A DNA stretch of 5,044 nucleotides, taken from the NCBI GenBank assembly GCA_021816505.1, contig JAKAXS010000248.1:1-5044 (forward strand), read 5' to 3'. The DNA comes from Pseudomonadota bacterium (GTDB taxonomy: Bacteria; Pseudomonadota; Alphaproteobacteria; Rhizobiales; Hyphomicrobiaceae). How positions within the stretch are numbered: the stretch's first letter is position 1; each line of letters begins with the position of its first letter. A model generated the notes under the pieces. The model was given only the letters and a program-made list of their open reading frames with translations. It searched no databases and was not told the DNA's origin. The position numbers were made by a program, and so were the translations under genes. Of this stretch, positions 4,746 to 5,044 are shown one piece after another.

Positions 4746-5044
4746 ATGGCTGACAAGACCTTGGGGCGGGGCGCGCGGGCAGCCCGGCCGCTTTCACCGC
4801 ATTTGCAGATCTACTCGCCGCTGATCAACATGATGATGTCGCTCGTGCACAGGATAACCGGGGCGGCGCTTTACTTCGGCCGCGCGCTGCTGGCGTGGTG
4901 GCCGGTGTCGGCCGCGCGGAGGGCCATCTGCACGCTCTCGGCGTCGCGGAGCTCGCCGACGAGGATCACGTCCGGCGCCTGCCGCATCGCCTGCCGCAGG
5001 CCGTGCTCGAAGCTGGGGGTGTCGCGGCCGACCTCGACGTGTGA
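4746..5044 (+). CDS. sdhC: Succinate dehydrogenase cytochrome b556 subunit SdhC, 5' part only, joined to unrelated sequence
   Basis: SdhC is a membrane anchor of succinate dehydrogenase (complex II); with SdhD it binds heme b and reduces ubiquinone using electrons from SdhAB. The first ~52 residues are typical alphaproteobacterial SdhC: RPLSPHLQIYSP (14-25), the signature SLVHRITGAALYFG (32-45) with S32 and R36 matching the quinone-site Ser27/Arg31 of E. coli, then the start of the first membrane helix ending in LLAWW (48-52). After about position 4900 the frame stays open to the edge but becomes Arg/Ser/Cys-rich and non-hydrophobic, unlike any SdhC, with the rest of helix I, helices II-III and the heme His missing. 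The opposite strand there encodes part of a PilT-type ATPase, so the real gene is taken to stop matching at about 4895-4904. sdhD, sdhA and sdhB would be expected next in the true genome. Confidence 0.85.
   Translation, partial: MADKTLGRGARAARPLSPHLQIYSPLINMMMSLVHRITGAALYFGRALLAWWPVSAARRAICTLSASRSSPTRITSGACRIACRRPCSKLGVSRPTSTC
4893..4904. other. Probable chimeric junction between sdhC and a pilT fragment
   Basis: SdhC similarity on the plus strand ends with AWW, encoded at 4893-4901. PilT similarity on the minus strand ends with GHH, encoded at 4903-4895. The two meet on the shared bases GTGGTGG, which serve as Trp-Trp in one gene and His-His in the other. Such short shared sequence is typical of a misjoin in assembly or amplification, though a real rearrangement with microhomology is possible. 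Confidence 0.75.
4895..5044 (-). pseudogene. pilT: Internal fragment of a PilT/PilU-type pilus retraction ATPase
   Basis: The minus strand encodes 50 residues with no stop from the right edge inward: VEVGRDTPSF near the start (the acidic Asp-box region), LRQAMRQAPDVILVGELRD (the Walker B block, residues 16-34 of the fragment), and ALRAADTGHH at the end. AADTGH fits PilT/PilU (usually AAETGH) better than PilB/GspE (usually ALTGH). In PilT the next residues should read roughly VLxTLHT with the conserved His box; here they become ASSARPK and then a stop at 4873-4871, because the sequence has become sdhC antisense. PilT proteins power retraction of type IV pili from the cytoplasmic face. The fragment probably comes from another genome or a distant locus and is not a gene of this locus. 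It is open at the right edge. Confidence 0.75.

Noticed and set aside
4746..5044. A novel short SdhC fusion with a Cys/Arg-rich tail
   Set aside because: The tail is antisense to a recognisable PilT ATPase segment, so the fusion is better explained as a junction artefact than as a new protein.

Overview
The window looks like one high-GC alphaproteobacterial contig, most likely from the Hyphomicrobiales (Rhizobiales) or a near relative. The placement rests on an ethylmalonyl-CoA-pathway gene pair lying just upstream of sdhC, on typically alphaproteobacterial SdhC and mesaconyl-CoA hydratase sequences, and on consistent GC-rich codon use. I worked by eye and from memory of the families, without database searches.

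Layout from left to right. Positions 1-474 (minus) hold the N-terminal half of a NhaA Na+/H+ antiporter that runs off the left edge. Positions 555-1391 (minus) hold a complete pyridoxal kinase of the PdxY/PdxK type. A 120-nt divergent region with a candidate operator separates it from a plus-strand pair: a CitE-like CoA-ester lyase or thioesterase closest to Rhodobacter Mcl2 (1512-2399), then mesaconyl-CoA hydratase Mch (2501-3559). A small CsaA tRNA-binding-fold protein (3567-3938, minus) converges on mch. Divergent from csaA is an exported Cu/Zn-superoxide-dismutase-like protein (4076-4606). After a 139-nt gap comes the 5' part of sdhC (4746 onward), presumably the first gene of sdhCDAB.

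Functional theme. Mch interconverts mesaconyl-CoA and beta-methylmalyl-CoA. Mcl-family enzymes cleave or hydrolyse the malyl-CoA esters made in the same pathway. The products enter the TCA cycle at malate and succinyl-CoA, next to succinate dehydrogenase. The grouping mcl2 - mch - sdhC resembles what I recall from Rhodobacter sphaeroides; csaA and the sodC-like gene lie between mch and sdhC here.

Two things stand out. First, the SOD-like protein keeps the fold signatures, disulfide cysteines and guidance arginine, but lacks three of the seven canonical metal ligands (bridging His to Ile, one Zn His to Met, one Cu His to Phe). It is therefore probably not a normal Cu/Zn dismutase. Second, after about position 4900 the SdhC sequence stops abruptly. 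The remaining ~150 nt encode, on the other strand, a piece of a PilT-type ATPase, which points to a chimeric contig end rather than native gene order. I see no RNA genes, CRISPR, insertion sequences or phage genes, and no clear undescribed multi-gene system.
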